Shown here piece after piece: positions 24,575 through 33,022 of a stretch of DNA of 64,000 nucleotides. A model generated the notes under the pieces. It was given only the letters and a program-made list of their open reading frames with translations. It was not told where the DNA came from and ran no database searches. Numbering within the stretch: position 1 is the stretch's first letter; each line of letters starts with the position of its first letter. The position numbers and the translations under genes are program-made. Location of the stretch: positions 1,488,001 through 1,552,000 of the forward strand of contig NZ_CAMTTE010000001.1 in NCBI RefSeq assembly GCF_947077775.1, read 5' to 3'. Origin of the DNA: Salinibacter pepae (GTDB lineage Bacteria > Bacteroidota > Rhodothermia > Rhodothermales > Salinibacteraceae).

Positions 24575-25363
24575 ATGGAGAGCCGCCCGGAAATGCACGC
24601 GTGGACCTCCGGCCGGGCCGCCGGGGGCTGGGGGGCTGTCGCCACAATCGCGGCGGGCCTGCTGATGATGGCCTGCGGCGGGCCCCGTGCCGTGACCGAG
24701 CCGGACCCGGCGGCGCAGTACCGGGCCGCCATCGCGGACGCCCGCACGGCGGAGCCGTCGGAGATTGCGACCACCCTCACGCCCCTCGCCCCGTACAACG
24801 ACTCGCTCGTCTGGCGCGCCCCGGCCGACTCGACGCGGCAGGTGCTCGTGGTGACCTGGAGCGGGGCCGCCCCCCTCCCCGCCGCCACGGGGGGCGACAC
24901 GGTGACGGCCGACCGGGACGTATGGGTGACCGCCGCTCCCGCCCTCAAACGGTTCTGCCGCGCCTCCGACCGCACCGGGGATCGGCTCCAGCTCCGCCTT
25001 GCCCAGCGCCTCGGCCTCCCACCTGACGCGGACCACGACCGCTTCGTGGAGCTCTGGGTCCGCCCCCAGGACCTCGTGCGCCCCTGTCCCGACCCCGAAG
25101 TGACGGACCGTGAGTGCGAACTGCGTCCGCCCAAGCCCCAGACGCACGTGCCGGTCAGCGACGCGCACCAGGACTGGTTTCGGGAATTGAAAGCGACCTC
25201 CTACGGCCCGGACGGCTACCCCTTCACCGGGCTCGGCTACACCTACGACTGGCACCCCTCGACCGACGAGGTGGGGCCCAGCGAGTTCGTGCTGCGCCCC
25301 GGGAAGCCCGGCATCGTCCGGGCCACGTACTCGACGGCCGCGTACTGCGAGGGCTCAGAATGA
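24575..25363 (+). CDS. Lipoprotein of unknown function
   Basis: 262 residues, not recognised. A signal peptide with a lipobox-like LLMMAC (Cys about residue 35) precedes a soluble domain containing conserved-looking blocks: ALKRFCRASDRTGDRLQLRL, a Cys pair in DLVRPCPDPEVTDRECELRP, and YPFTGLGYTYDWHPSTDEVG near the C-terminus. These look like a folded periplasmic or outer-membrane-anchored domain. It is coupled to the preceding small lipoprotein gene and followed after 87 bp by a phosphodiesterase-like lipoprotein, so the three probably form one envelope operon. Confidence 0.65.
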   Translation: MESRPEMHAWTSGRAAGGWGAVATIAAGLLMMACGGPRAVTEPDPAAQYRAAIADARTAEPSEIATTLTPLAPYNDSLVWRAPADSTRQVLVVTWSGAAPLPAATGGDTVTADRDVWVTAAPALKRFCRASDRTGDRLQLRLAQRLGLPPDADHDRFVELWVRPQDLVRPCPDPEVTDRECELRPPKPQTHVPVSDAHQDWFRELKATSYGPDGYPFTGLGYTYDWHPSTDEVGPSEFVLRPGKPGIVRATYSTAAYCEGSE

Positions 25364-25450
25364 CCCCCATTCCGTCACGGCGATGCGCGCGAACCGTGCC
25401 GACGGGGCCCGCCTGGACGATGTGACTGTCTGTTTCCCACTCCCCACACA

Positions 25451-26734
25451 ATGCCGATCCGACGCTCACTGACGATCGTCCTTCTCCTGGTCCTTCCGGC
25501 CCTTGGCCCCGGATGCCAGTCGACGGCGCCGTCTCCCTCGTCGCCCCCCGCGGCGGAGGACGCCCCGGCGCCCCTGATCGTGATCTCCATCGACGGCCTG
25601 CGCTGGGACTACCTCGACCTGCACGGGGCGCCGGCCCTGTCGCGGATCGCCGAGGACGGGGCCCACGTCGATCACCTCACGCCGGTCTTTCCCACCAAGA
25701 CCTTTCCCAACCACTACAGCGCAGTCACGGGCCTCCACCCGTCCCGCCACGGCATCATCGCGAACACGATGTACGACCCGGCGATGGACGCCTCGTTCAG
25801 CCTCAGCGACCGGGAGGCCGTGATGAACCCGGACTGGTGGGGCGGCGAGCCGATCTGGGTCACGGCCGAGCAGCAGGGGCGCACCGCGGCCACGTACTTC
25901 TGGCCCGGCTCCGAGGCGCCCGTCCAGGACACGCGGCCCACCGAGTGGTTCGAGTACGACGGCAGCGTGCCCGGCCCCGCCCGGGTCGACCAGGCCCTGC
26001 AGTGGCTCGATCGCCCGGCGGACACCCGCCCCGACCTCATCACGCTCTACTTCAGCCGCGTCGACACGAAGGGGCACAGGCACGGCCCGCGCTCCGACTC
26101 GGTCGCCACGGCCCTGCGGGAGGTCGACGGCTTCATCCAGCGCCTCCTCGACGGCCTCGCTGCGCGGGGCCTCACGGACGCGGTCAACGTGATGGTGACC
26201 GGCGACCACGGCATGAGCCCCACGGCCCGCGACCGCACCATCGTGCTCGACGACTACATCGACCCCGACGACGTCCGGCTCACCGCCCGGAACCCGGTGG
26301 CCATGATGGAGCCCCGGCCCGGCATACCGGCCGACTCGGTGGTGACGGCGCTCGACCACGCCCCCCACCTCTCGGCGTACCGGCGCGGCACGCTGCCGGA
26401 CACGCTCCACTTCGAGGGCCACCGCCGCATTCCCTCCGTGATCGCCGTGGCCGACGACCGGTGGAGCATTCGCACCCGGCGCTGGCTGCGGGCGAATCCG
26501 GGGTGGACCGGCGGCGGCACGCACGGCTACGACCCTCGATCCGAGAACATGCACACGCTGCTCGCCGCTCAAGGGCCCGGGTTTCGGCGCGATACGACAG
26601 TCGATCAACTGTCCCTGCTCCACCTCTACGAACTGATGTGCACCCTTCTCGATGTGGAGCCCGCCCCCAACGACGGGCGCCTGGAGGCGGCCCGGCCGCT
26701 CCTGTCCCCGGCGTCCGCCCGGACGGCGGAGTAG
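25451..26734 (+). CDS. Nucleotide pyrophosphatase/phosphodiesterase-family lipoprotein
   Basis: 427 residues of the alkaline-phosphatase superfamily (NPP/autotaxin branch). A lipoprotein signal (LPALGPGC, Cys22) is followed by the first metal-binding Asp in VISIDGLRWDYL (Asp48), the nucleophile motif FPTKTFPNHYS (Thr84), TGLHPSRHGI, and a later GDHGMSP metal site, with a HGYDP motif near the end. Such enzymes split phosphodiester or pyrophosphate bonds of extracellular nucleotides or lipids. Third gene of a probable envelope operon. Substrate is not predictable. Confidence 0.88.
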   Translation: MPIRRSLTIVLLLVLPALGPGCQSTAPSPSSPPAAEDAPAPLIVISIDGLRWDYLDLHGAPALSRIAEDGAHVDHLTPVFPTKTFPNHYSAVTGLHPSRHGIIANTMYDPAMDASFSLSDREAVMNPDWWGGEPIWVTAEQQGRTAATYFWPGSEAPVQDTRPTEWFEYDGSVPGPARVDQALQWLDRPADTRPDLITLYFSRVDTKGHRHGPRSDSVATALREVDGFIQRLLDGLAARGLTDAVNVMVTGDHGMSPTARDRTIVLDDYIDPDDVRLTARNPVAMMEPRPGIPADSVVTALDHAPHLSAYRRGTLPDTLHFEGHRRIPSVIAVADDRWSIRTRRWLRANPGWTGGGTHGYDPRSENMHTLLAAQGPGFRRDTTVDQLSLLHLYELMCTLLDVEPAPNDGRLEAARPLLSPASARTAE

Positions 26735-26760
26735 CTCGGCGGCCGCCTCGGGGACACGTC

Positions 26761-27417
26761 CTAGGCGGACACGGGCGATTCCTCGCCGAGGCGCACCACC
26801 GCGTCGGCGAGCGGGCGGAGCGCGTCCGTGAGGTGGCTGGCCACGATGGCGAGCCCGCCGTCCGCCACAAACTCGTCTATGAGGTCGACGGTGGCCTCGG
26901 TGGTGGCGGTATCGAGGCTGCGGAGGGGCTCGTCCATGAGCACGACCGCCGGCTCGGCCACGAACGCGGCGGCCACCTGCGCCTTCTGCGTCATGCCGCT
27001 GGAGTAGGTGCCGATCAGGTTCTCGCGGCGCTCGTCGAGCCGGAGGCGGCCGAGCACCGTCGCGATCCGGGCCGGGCCCTCGTCGTCCGTCCAGTGCCCC
27101 CGGCTGCGCAGGATCCACTCCAGCAGCTCCACCGCCGTGAGGTGCTCCGGCAGCTCGGGCCCCGCGTGGACGAGGCCCACTTGCTGGAGGTACCGGTACG
27201 GCGCGTCGTGCACGTTAATCTCGCCGTAGCGCACCGCCCCGTCCGTGGGGTAGGCCTGCACGGCCAGCAGGCGCAGGAGCGTGGTCTTCCCCGCGCCATT
27301 GGGCCCCACGAGGAGCGTCAGCGTCCCCGGATCAAACGACCGCGAGAGGTCCGACAGGACGGGCGGCCCGTCGCCGTACCGTTTGGACAGGGCGTCGAGG
27401 GTAAGGGTGTCGGCCAT
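26761..27417 (-). CDS. ABC transporter ATP-binding protein
   Basis: 218-residue ABC ATPase. Walker A is GPNGAGKTT at 38-46, the signature motif is the atypical YSSGMTQKAQVAAAF, Walker B is AVVLMDEPLRSLDT, and the H-loop His is in IVASHLTD. The signature and short length resemble ATPases of ABC-2-type or CcmA-like exporters. It follows the membrane-protein gene at 27471 by 53 bp on the same strand, presumably its permease partner. The next gene is convergent 26 bp away. The cargo is unknown. Confidence 0.88.
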   Translation of the reverse strand: MADTLTLDALSKRYGDGPPVLSDLSRSFDPGTLTLLVGPNGAGKTTLLRLLAVQAYPTDGAVRYGEINVHDAPYRYLQQVGLVHAGPELPEHLTAVELLEWILRSRGHWTDDEGPARIATVLGRLRLDERRENLIGTYSSGMTQKAQVAAAFVAEPAVVLMDEPLRSLDTATTEATVDLIDEFVADGGLAIVASHLTDALRPLADAVVRLGEESPVSA

Positions 27418-27470
27418 AGCGCGAGTCGATGTGGAGAAAAAGGGGTGGGCAGTTGGGGCCGCGGTGCCGG

Positions 27471-28733
27471 CTACGCGGCGGAGCGCACCGATCCTTCCGT
27501 CGCGAGGGTGACGGCCGTGGCCGCCGCCACCGAGAGCCCGACATGGACGGCCGCCCAGGTCCCGACCCAGGCCCATCCGTAGGTGTTGCCAAACAGCACC
27601 ACGAGCGCGAGGCTGCCCATGTGCGGCCCAAACCAGCGCAGGTTGACGAACGTGCGGGTGCCGATCCAGTCGCCCACCGACTGCAGGGCACGCTGAAAGG
27701 GGCGAGGCGCCGCCGATGGGGTCCCCAGCACCGCACAGGCGGCGACCTGGCCGGTGAAGACCAGCGTCAGGTACCCGGTGATGAAGGCCGGCGCCCCCCC
27801 GCGGATGCAAAAGAGCCAGAGGCCCAGGTGGGCCACGGCCACGAGGCGGCCGAGGGGCAGGCGGCGGTCGAGCTGCCGGATGCTGGCCCAGGTGGCCGGG
27901 CGCCACCGTGCCGGCACCCAGTAGAGCGCGTCGTACGGCACCGGGTCGCGGTCGGTGGCCGCCACCGTGCCCCCGCCCAGCACCTCCGCGTAGAAGGCCG
28001 TGGTGTGGTAGAAATGTCGATCGTACGCGGCCCGCGACCGCCACAGGCGCACGCCCGCCGAGCCCACGAGGAGGAGGCCGGGCGCCCACGCCAGTCCGTG
28101 CAATCCATTGGCCGCGGCCGCCGCGGTGGCCACCACGACGCCAACCCCCACCGCGAAGCACCGCGTGGTGGCGAAGAGGGCGGGCACCAACCCCCGCGGG
28201 AGACTAATCCCCTGGCCCTGCTCCTCCACGGCCCGGGCGTACCACTGCCCGGCCCGGCCCTCGTGCCAGGCCTGCGACCGGGCCCCAAGGGTGGCAAAGT
28301 GGACGAAGCTGTCCAGCGCGGCGCCCCCAATTAGGAGGAGCCCCTGCCCCAGGGCGACGGTCTTCACGCCGAGGTGCTGGAGGGGGCTGCCGGGGTCCCC
28401 GTACGCCACCAGAACGGCCGGCACCGCCGCCAGCAAGACGAGCGGCCCCAGCCGGCGCGCCTGGTAGCGCAGGAGCCGCGGGGGCGACCAGTTCAGGCGC
28501 TGCAGCATCGAGACGTTCGGGTCCGGGAACAGCACGTTCGGCGGCGCCACGGCAAACACCCCCGCCCCCGCCAGCGCCCACAGCCGAAGCCCAGCGGCCC
28601 GCGCCCCGGGATCGGCCCCGGCAGCGAGCAGCAGGGCCGCCGCACTCAGCACCCCCAGGAGCAGTCCGTAGGCGAGCCGGGACGCCCCCCCGCGGACGTG
28701 ACGAATCGGGGCCGGCAGGGAACGAGAAAGCAC
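27471..28733 (-). CDS. Polytopic membrane protein, probable ABC permease partner
   Basis: About 420 residues with roughly ten hydrophobic segments, not matching a permease family I can name. A polar loop VSMLQRLNWSPPRLLRYQAR near residue 85 resembles the cytoplasmic coupling region of ABC-2-like exporters. No ATG lies at a sensible place; I use the GTG at 28733, just before the Arg-rich lead SRSLPAPIRHVRGGASRLAY and first membrane helix. An ATG at 28865 would add about 44 polar residues. Its ATPase gene follows 53 bp downstream. It is divergent from the gene at 28963. Confidence 0.65.
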   Translation of the reverse strand: MLSRSLPAPIRHVRGGASRLAYGLLLGVLSAAALLLAAGADPGARAAGLRLWALAGAGVFAVAPPNVLFPDPNVSMLQRLNWSPPRLLRYQARRLGPLVLLAAVPAVLVAYGDPGSPLQHLGVKTVALGQGLLLIGGAALDSFVHFATLGARSQAWHEGRAGQWYARAVEEQGQGISLPRGLVPALFATTRCFAVGVGVVVATAAAAANGLHGLAWAPGLLLVGSAGVRLWRSRAAYDRHFYHTTAFYAEVLGGGTVAATDRDPVPYDALYWVPARWRPATWASIRQLDRRLPLGRLVAVAHLGLWLFCIRGGAPAFITGYLTLVFTGQVAACAVLGTPSAAPRPFQRALQSVGDWIGTRTFVNLRWFGPHMGSLALVVLFGNTYGWAWVGTWAAVHVGLSVAAATAVTLATEGSVRSAA

Positions 28734-28851
28734 GAGGGGCAGGGCGATTTCGGCGGTTGGCGGTGAAAGCAACGTATTGCCGAGCGGGCCTTCATGTCCA
28801 TCCGCCCCCGGGAAAATCAGACCAAATGTTGCGTCTCGCGCCTCGGGGACG

Positions 28852-28870
28852 CCATGTTCCAAGAACATGG
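28852..28870. promoter_or_regulatory. Inverted repeat between divergent genes
   Basis: CCATGTTC and GAACATGG (8-bp arms, 3-nt spacer CAA) form a perfect inverted repeat in the 229-bp gap between the ABC permease gene and the divergent hypothetical gene. This is the size and form of a dimer operator; the regulator is unknown. Confidence 0.4.
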
Positions 28871-28962
28871 GACAGGTTCTTCCTTCTCGAAAACCTCTCC
28901 TCCGGCACGCGTGTACACGCCACGATACATCACATTTTCCCGCACTGCCCGCTGCGCCCCTC

Positions 28963-30096
28963 ATGTCCACGCGTTCGCTCGCCGACGCCCTTTCGGAGCG
29001 CCTGCTCGACACGTTTCCGGCCGACCAGGCCTACACGAAGGCCGACTGGGCGACGGACGCGATGCCAGGGCCCCTCCGTCACTACCTGACCCACCTCCTG
29101 CGGCACCACCATCGGCGCGAGGCGCGCCAGCTGCGCCGGGCGCGGACCGACTGGGTGGACTACGACCACCCGGAGATGGAGCAGGCCACCCATGCGTTTC
29201 TCAACGCGACGGAGCAGCACCTACAGGTGCCACGCGACCAGTGGACCGACACGCTCCGCACCGCCGCCCGCCGCACGACGAACTACCTCGTGCGTCCCGT
29301 CCCGACGCTGCGCGCCTTTGTCTTCGAGGACGCCGCCGGGGCGGTGCCGGTGCCCCAGGTGCAGTGGCGCATGCGCTTCTTTGGGCCGTACGCCCACCTT
29401 CGAAACGCCGTGCAGGCCTTCGCCGACAAGCAAGACCGGGACGCCTTCACCCCGGATGCCTTTGAGCGTGTCCTCCGGCGCGTCGACGAGCGCATGACGG
29501 CGGACTTCGACGCGGACCGCTGGCTCGACCTGCTCGATCCCCTCTTCGACACGGCCCGCTGTGCCACCGACCTCCACAGGCCGACCGACGAGGCCTCCGC
29601 CCCGCAGTCAAACTCCTCGTCGGAGGCCGCCCCCGAAGCCACACCGATGTGGAAGCAGTTCGAGCAGGACGCCCGCCCGCGCCGCACCGAGACCGACGCG
29701 TCCAACGATGACGCCCAGCCCCTCTGGGCCCAGTTCCAGCAGCGTCCCTCAGACGGATCCAGGCAGACGAGCGCGTCCTCTCCCCCTCCGGGTGCGGACT
29801 CGTCCTCGTCGTCGGACGGGCGGTCGACCGCCTCCGACCCCGACGATGCCCTGTCGGCCCTGGAACGGGAGGTGTTTGGGCCGTCGCACACGCCGAAGCG
29901 CGAGGTGTACGTAGACGCCCTCTTCGACGGCGACCGGGACGCCTACCGCCGCGTGCTGAAGCGCCTGCGTACGGTGGACAGTTGGAGCGACGCCTCCCAG
30001 ATCATTTCGGACGACGTATTTCGGCCCTACCAGGTCAACATCTACAGCGACGCGGCGGTCCACTTCACCAATGCCATCGAGGCGACCTTTCGCTGA
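28963..30096 (+). CDS. Hypothetical protein with disordered linker
   Basis: 377 residues, not recognised. An N-terminal helical, Arg/His-rich domain (about 1-210) has HYLTHLLRHHHRREARQLRR early on. A disordered Ser/Pro/Asp-rich linker (about 210-295) carries two copies of a short motif, TPMWKQFEQ and QPLWAQFQQ. A conserved-looking C-terminal domain follows (ALEREVFG, then DALFDGDRDAYRRVLKRLRT and DDVFRPYQVNIYSDAAVHFT). There is no signal peptide or membrane segment. The start at 28963 is the ATG nearest the first confident helix. The role is unknown. Confidence 0.65.
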   Translation: MSTRSLADALSERLLDTFPADQAYTKADWATDAMPGPLRHYLTHLLRHHHRREARQLRRARTDWVDYDHPEMEQATHAFLNATEQHLQVPRDQWTDTLRTAARRTTNYLVRPVPTLRAFVFEDAAGAVPVPQVQWRMRFFGPYAHLRNAVQAFADKQDRDAFTPDAFERVLRRVDERMTADFDADRWLDLLDPLFDTARCATDLHRPTDEASAPQSNSSSEAAPEATPMWKQFEQDARPRRTETDASNDDAQPLWAQFQQRPSDGSRQTSASSPPPGADSSSSSDGRSTASDPDDALSALEREVFGPSHTPKREVYVDALFDGDRDAYRRVLKRLRTVDSWSDASQIISDDVFRPYQVNIYSDAAVHFTNAIEATFR

Positions 30097-30125
30097 GCCC
30101 CACAGGCGTGCCCGCAATCCTTCGG

Positions 30126-30230
30126 TGCGGCCCCCTGTGATGCGGCCCCCTGTGATGCGGCCCCCTGTGATGCGGCCCCCTGTGATGCGGCCCCCTGTGG
30201 TGCGGCCCCCTGTGATGCGGCCCCCTGTCT
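30126..30230. repeat. Seven tandem copies of a 15-bp unit
   Basis: The unit TGCGGCCCCCTGTGA is repeated head to tail seven times; copy 5 ends GTGG and copy 7 ends GTCT, the others are identical. It lies between the convergent stops of the hypothetical gene (30096) and the small dehydrogenase subunit (30295). The unit length is a multiple of three but no gene reads through it. Confidence 0.9.
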
Positions 30231-30294
30231 TCTTCGCTCCCTTCGCACGCTGGGGGCGGCCCCTGGGCCGCCGGTGGGCCCTGGCCCCCGGCGC

Positions 30295-30921
30295 TCACGC
30301 CGTCTCCAGCCCGATGTGCCGAAGCACCTCGTCGGGACAGCCGGTCCACTCGGCCACAAACTGGTTGCCCCGATACTGCAGGTCTTCCATTCCCATCTTC
30401 GAGCTGAAAAACCCCGAGGCGGTCAGGTCGCGGAGGCTGTTGAAGAACTCGACGCCCGGCTGCATCTCCGGCGCGGCGGCCTCCGGCCACGCGATGTCGT
30501 CGAGCAGCCCCTGCTGTTGGGCCTCGGTGCACTCGACGAACGGGGTGCCGTGGCGGTCGAGGCACGTGTAGTCGACCCACGCCAGCCCCCCGCGAAAGGC
30601 CGCCTGCTGCTCGTCCCGGTCCGGCAGCTGCTCGTCGGTCAGGATGAAGTCGATGAACGCCGGCACGCCCGCATCCGTGGCGCTGCCGGAGCGGTCGTCC
30701 GCCGGGATGATCCAGTCGGTCAGCACGCGGACGGTCTCAAACTCGTGGTCGGTAAGGAGCTGACGGTCGTAGTCCTGCGGCGCCGGCCGGGTGGGGGCCT
30801 GTTCGGCCTGCTGCTCACGGGCCCGCTGCACGTCTTCGGGGGAGCAGGCCACGCTGAAGGTGGGTGCGGCCGCCATCAGGCCCAGCATCTTGAGGGCGTC
30901 TCGGCGGTTGAGGTCGTTCAT
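30295..30921 (-). CDS. Gluconate 2-dehydrogenase subunit 3-family protein (small subunit of GMC dehydrogenase)
   Basis: 208 residues. A twin-arginine signal (NRRDALKMLGLMAAAP) is followed by a Cys at a lipobox-like site (TFSVAC) and the subunit-3 fold (HEFETVRVLTDWIIPADDRS, then GVPAFIDFILTDEQLPD). These small subunits are needed to fold and export the catalytic GMC dehydrogenase, which has no signal of its own. The GMC gene lies 101 bp upstream on the same strand, so the two form an operon. No cytochrome c subunit gene is adjacent. Confidence 0.88.
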   Translation of the reverse strand: MNDLNRRDALKMLGLMAAAPTFSVACSPEDVQRAREQQAEQAPTRPAPQDYDRQLLTDHEFETVRVLTDWIIPADDRSGSATDAGVPAFIDFILTDEQLPDRDEQQAAFRGGLAWVDYTCLDRHGTPFVECTEAQQQGLLDDIAWPEAAAPEMQPGVEFFNSLRDLTASGFFSSKMGMEDLQYRGNQFVAEWTGCPDEVLRHIGLETA

Positions 30922-31022
30922 GGAAGTCGGGGGGGAGGGGTGAGGAAACGACGTGCGGACGAGAATGCTCAGGGTGAAGGGCGCGCGGCGGGGGCGCCCT
31001 CCGTCTCGGGGACGCAGGCGGC

Positions 31023-32756
31023 TCAGATGTTGCCCTTGTTGCGCTGGTCGATGATGTACTCGGAGGTGCGCATCGAGAGGGCAAGGATCGTCCAGGTCGG
31101 ATTCTTGTGCGGCATCGACGTGAACGGCCCGGCGTCGGCCACGAACAGGTTGTCCACGTCGTGGGCCTGGCACTGCGCGTTGAGCACCGAGGTGTCCGGG
31201 TCCGTTCCCATTCGGGTCACGCCTGCCTCGTGGATGATCTCGCCCGGCATGGTGATGCCGTAGCCGTCGTCCTTGCTCGGCACCGAGCCGAGCGGCTCGG
31301 CCCCGGCCGATCGCAGAATCTCTCGCCCCTTCTCCTGCATGTGCTTGACCTGCAGGTACTCCTCCTCCCCCCAGGAGTGGTGGAAGCGCAGGACCGGAAT
31401 GCCGTACTCGTCGCGCGTGTCCGGGTCAATCTCGCAGTAGTTGTCCCGGCGGGCAATCGACTCGCCCCGCCCGGACATCCCGACCGTCGCCCCGTAGAAG
31501 CGCCGGTAGTCGTTCTTGAGCTGCTGGCCATAGCCGCCCCCGCCCTTTTTCTTGGTTTCCTCGTCGCCGGGAAACATGGCGTTGAGGTTTTGGATGCCGC
31601 TGCCGAAGCCGTAGCCCGGCATCCCGCGCCCGCCCCACAGCTCGAAGTGGTAGCCCCGCGGAAAGTCGAGGTCCTGGTCGTGGGCCCACCACGGAATGTA
31701 GGAATGCATGCCCCCGACCCCGTCGCAGTTGTGGGCCGGCTGGTTCATCAGCTGCGGGGCCACCCCCATGATGGTCGACCCCGTCGAGTCCATCAGGTAG
31801 CGCCCCACCGCGCCGCTGGAGTTGGCCAGGCCGTTGGGGTGCTGGCGGGAGGTGGAGTTGAGCAGGAGGCGGGCCGACTCGCACGCGCTGGCGGCGAGGA
31901 CCACCACGTCGGCCTTCACCTTCTGCTCCCGGCGGCTCTGGGTGTCGACGTAGGAGACGCCGGTGGCCTGCCCTTCCTGGTCGGTCGTCACCTCCCGCGC
32001 CATCGCGTGGGTGATCAGGGTCACGTTGCCGGTCTGGAGGGCCGGGTCCAGCAGCACCGGCGGCGCCGAGAAGTTCGAGTGCGTCGTGCAGCCCCGATTG
32101 CACTGGGCGCAGTAGTGACAGGGCGCCCGGCCGTTGTGCTGCTCGGTCAGGATCGAGAGGCGGGACGGGATGACCGGAATGCCAACGTCCTCGGCCCCGC
32201 TCTTGATAAACTTCTCGTAGCAGCGGGGCTCGGGGGGCTCCATAAAGATGCCGTCGGGGGCGTTGTAAACCCCCTCCTCCGACCCGAAGAGGCCAATCAG
32301 CCGGTCGACCCGGTCGTAATAGGGCTTCAGGTCCTGGTAGTCGATGGGCCAGTTCTGTCCGTGGCCGTCGACGCTCCGCCCGTTGAAGTCGTCCGGCCCG
32401 AAACGGAGGGAGATGCGGCCCCAGTGGTGGGTGCGCCCGCCCAGCATCCGGGCCCGGAACCAGTTCCAGTTGGTGTCCTCGGCGGTCGTGTACGGCTCCC
32501 CCTCAATGTCCCATCCCCCAAGGCACGCGTCCATCTCCCCGAAGGGACGCGCCGTCGTCGAGGCCCCCCGGCGGGGCGAGGCGTAGTTCCAGTCGAACAT
32601 CGCCCCGTCCTCCTCGACGCTCCACTCCGGGCCGGCCTCCAGGACCACAACGTTGGCCCCGGCCTCCGCCAGGACCTTCGCGGCCATGCTGCCCCCCGCG
32701 CCGGAGCCAACAATGCAGACATCGTAGGTGTCGGGGGGTTCCTGAACAAACGGCAT
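31023..32756 (-). CDS. GMC-family FAD dehydrogenase (catalytic subunit)
   Basis: 577 residues. The FAD-binding Rossmann motif GSGAGGSMAAKVLAEAG lies near residue 17, and the C-terminal GMC block is VTRMGTDPDTSVLNAQCQAH with MPHKNPTWT carrying the catalytic His region. A Cys-rich segment PCHYCAQCNRGC (Cys213, 216, 219, 223) sits where related FAD dehydrogenases bind a 3Fe-4S cluster. No signal peptide is present; export would be piggy-back with the Tat small subunit. The family oxidises sugar hydroxyls, including C3 of glycosides, in the periplasm. It is divergent from the carbohydrate operon across a 266-bp gap. Confidence 0.9.
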   Translation of the reverse strand: MPFVQEPPDTYDVCIVGSGAGGSMAAKVLAEAGANVVVLEAGPEWSVEEDGAMFDWNYASPRRGASTTARPFGEMDACLGGWDIEGEPYTTAEDTNWNWFRARMLGGRTHHWGRISLRFGPDDFNGRSVDGHGQNWPIDYQDLKPYYDRVDRLIGLFGSEEGVYNAPDGIFMEPPEPRCYEKFIKSGAEDVGIPVIPSRLSILTEQHNGRAPCHYCAQCNRGCTTHSNFSAPPVLLDPALQTGNVTLITHAMAREVTTDQEGQATGVSYVDTQSRREQKVKADVVVLAASACESARLLLNSTSRQHPNGLANSSGAVGRYLMDSTGSTIMGVAPQLMNQPAHNCDGVGGMHSYIPWWAHDQDLDFPRGYHFELWGGRGMPGYGFGSGIQNLNAMFPGDEETKKKGGGGYGQQLKNDYRRFYGATVGMSGRGESIARRDNYCEIDPDTRDEYGIPVLRFHHSWGEEEYLQVKHMQEKGREILRSAGAEPLGSVPSKDDGYGITMPGEIIHEAGVTRMGTDPDTSVLNAQCQAHDVDNLFVADAGPFTSMPHKNPTWTILALSMRTSEYIIDQRNKGNI

Positions 32757-32872
32757 GCAGGCAAAAAGACGTAGGAAAAGACGTAGGAAGGGCAACGCGC
32801 CTTGCAGAAGGTAATCACGGGGTGGATTCAGACGCAACCAAATATCCCGGCCCAGGGCAGTGCCCCAACATT

Positions 32873-32886
32873 TGGAACCGGTTCCA
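32873..32886. promoter_or_regulatory. LacI-type operator candidate (14-bp palindrome)
   Basis: TGGAACCGGTTCCA is a perfect palindrome with the central CG typical of LacI/GalR-family operators. It sits in the 266-bp gap between the divergent GMC dehydrogenase (start 32756) and the NagB/PIG-L gene (start 33023), well placed to control both arms of the carbohydrate cluster. No LacI-type gene lies in the window. Confidence 0.55.
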
Positions 32887-33022
32887 GGCGTTGTGCAATC
32901 TGGAAGCGGTCCCGAACTTCTCTCCATATTGTTACGGCGGGTCTCGTCTTCTATCATACACGGTCCGAGCACTGCGTCTCACCGCGCGTTCCTCCGTCCC
33001 CGAACCACCGCCGCCCCGAGCC

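Noticed and set aside
30126-30230. Tandem 15-bp repeats as a CRISPR array
   Set aside because: Units are too short and there are no spacers between them.
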